A stretch of 64,000 nucleotides of DNA from NCBI GenBank assembly GCA_046726235.1, contig JBKPAD010000006.1:124001-188000 (forward strand), in the 5' to 3' direction. The first letter of the stretch is position 1. Each line of letters starts with the position of its first letter. The position numbers and the translations under genes were made by a program. Below are positions 63,021-64,000 of this stretch, piece by piece. The notes under the pieces are model-generated. The model was not told the origin of the DNA, did no database searches, and worked only from the letters and a program-made list of their open reading frames with translations. The stretch is from Nitricoxidireducens sp046726235. Lineage in GTDB: Bacteria > Pseudomonadota > Gammaproteobacteria > Burkholderiales > Rhodocyclaceae.

Positions 63021-64000
63021 ATGAACCCGATGCTCCTCCTCCGCCGATTGCTGTTCCTAGCGCCGCTCACGCTCGCCGCTTGCGCGACGAACCCCGTCAC
63101 CGGCCGCAGCGAACTGCATCTGGTCTCCGAGCAGCAGGAAATCTCCATGGGACGCGAAGCCTACGTTCCGGGCCAGCAGCAAAGCGGCGGCCAGTACGTG
63201 CTCGACCCGCAGCTGACGGCGTATGTGCGTGAGGTCGGCCAGAAGCTCGCGCGCGTTAGCGACCGCTCGCAGCTGCCTTATGACTTCGTCGTCCTCAACG
63301 AATCGGTGCCCAACGCCTGGGCCATGCCCGGCGGCAAGATCGCGCTGAACCGCGGCCTGCTCGTCGAACTCAAGAGCGAGGCCGAACTGGCCGCCGTGAT
63401 CGGCCACGAGATCGTGCACGCCGCAGGGCGTCACGCCGCGCGCGGCATGGAGACGGGCATGCTGCTGCAGGCGGGCGCTGCCGCCGTCGCCATCGCCGCG
63501 TCGGACAGCCGCTACGGACGCGTCGCCGATACCGTCGCGGGCATCGGCGCCGGCCTGCTCGGCGTCAAGTACGGACGCGACCTCGAACTCGAGGCCGACC
63601 ACTACGGCATGATCTACATGCAGCGCGCCGGCTACGATCCCAAGGCCGCGGTGGCGCTGCAGGAGACCTTCCTCCGCCTCTCGAACGGCAAGGCGCCGAA
63701 CTGGCTCGAGGGCCTGTTCGCGAGCCATCCGCCGTCGCAGGAACGCGTCGATGCGAATCGCGAGTTCGCCGCGACGCTGACCGGCAGCTTCAAGACCGGC
63801 GAACGCGAGTACCAGGCGCGCATCGCCCACCTGCTCAAGACGCGCGAGGCCTACAAGCGCTTCGACGAGGGTGAGAAGGCGCTGGCGAAGAAGGAGGCCG
63901 AACAGGCGCTGAAGCTGGCCGAGGCGGCGCTGAAAATTGAACCGCGCGAGGCGCTGTTCCACGGCCTGCGCGGCGACGCGCACGCAGCGCTCGGCAGGCA
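63021..64000 (+). CDS. M48 family metalloprotease lipoprotein, BepA-like (3' end missing)
   Basis: BepA-type proteases act in the periplasm on misassembled outer-membrane proteins. The visible 326 residues have a signal peptide with lipobox LAAC (Cys21), TNPVTGRSELHLVSE, the zinc site HEIVH at 129-133 with third ligand Glu191 (ELEADHYG), and from about residue 265 a charged helical stretch that looks like the start of TPR repeats. The frame is open at the window edge. An ATG three codons later is a second possible start. Without a Shine-Dalgarno sequence, the message may be near-leaderless. Confidence 0.93.
   Translation, partial: MNPMLLLRRLLFLAPLTLAACATNPVTGRSELHLVSEQQEISMGREAYVPGQQQSGGQYVLDPQLTAYVREVGQKLARVSDRSQLPYDFVVLNESVPNAWAMPGGKIALNRGLLVELKSEAELAAVIGHEIVHAAGRHAARGMETGMLLQAGAAAVAIAASDSRYGRVADTVAGIGAGLLGVKYGRDLELEADHYGMIYMQRAGYDPKAAVALQETFLRLSNGKAPNWLEGLFASHPPSQERVDANREFAATLTGSFKTGEREYQARIAHLLKTREAYKRFDEGEKALAKKEAEQALKLAEAALKIEPREALFHGLRGDAHAALGR

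Overview
The window looks like chromosomal DNA of a high-GC (roughly two-thirds G+C by eye) betaproteobacterium. Supporting signs are the mraZ-to-murF cell-wall cluster, the rsmI-yraN-diaA-dolP neighbourhood, a betaproteobacterial proteasome homologue (BPH), and a form II RuBisCO locus with cbbR, cbbY, cbbQ and cbbO. A member of the Rhodocyclales or a close relative, able to live with little or no oxygen and to fix CO2, fits best. That placement is inference. I see no phage, plasmid, CRISPR array or intact insertion sequence.

Layout. 1-5400: the start of the division and cell wall (dcw) cluster, read leftwards (mraZ, rsmH, ftsL, ftsI, murE, murF running off the edge), with a sigma70-type promoter and three 10-bp-spaced MraZ boxes. 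5597-9090: a bactofilin, a GAF-GGDEF diguanylate cyclase broken by a frameshift, and the RNase P RNA gene. 9091-14902: a DHH phosphoesterase, a lipoprotein, pyrC, rsmI, yraN, a secreted HIRAN protein, diaA/gmhA, dolP and rfaE2. 14889-27778: TAXI-type binding protein, C_GCAxxG_C_C redox protein behind an AT-rich palindrome, hydroxybutyrate dehydrogenase, patatin, ssb, a YajR-like transporter, uvrA, several small or secreted unknown proteins, tRNA-Ala(CGC), tsaC and purE.

27775-44417 is dominated by 2-oxoacid oxidation. It holds folD, then iorBA, then a diguanylate cyclase with a periplasmic haem c motif, then a four-gene 2-oxoacid:acceptor oxidoreductase, and, divergent from that, the pyruvate dehydrogenase operon aceE-aceF-BPH-lpdA. 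The cell can therefore oxidise pyruvate-type acids either through ferredoxin-linked enzymes or through the classical NAD-linked complex. 44769-52237 holds rpiA, an orphan histidine kinase, yggX, argA, a two-domain PPK2 (polyphosphate:AMP phosphotransferase), rsmE and a redoxin. 52323-56422 is a substrate-binding protein translationally coupled to a GGDEF-EAL protein. 56328-62725 is the Calvin-cycle locus: cbbR divergent from cbbY-cbbM-cbbQ-cbbO. The window ends inside an M48 metalloprotease gene.

The most unusual items are: (1) a 248-bp composite element made of two long hairpins, present twice in opposite orientation (44440-44687 and 62746-62993), whose stem sequences change together while an inner core is kept; (2) the proteasome-like peptidase inside the PDH operon, coupled to its neighbours at both ends; (3) the haem-c diguanylate cyclase with a Cys-rich GAF-like domain next to the ferredoxin-linked enzymes; (4) several genes without a ribosome binding site whose -10-like box sits 6-9 nt before the start codon, suggesting leaderless mRNAs; (5) hairpins at or next to the ribosome binding sites of three genes.
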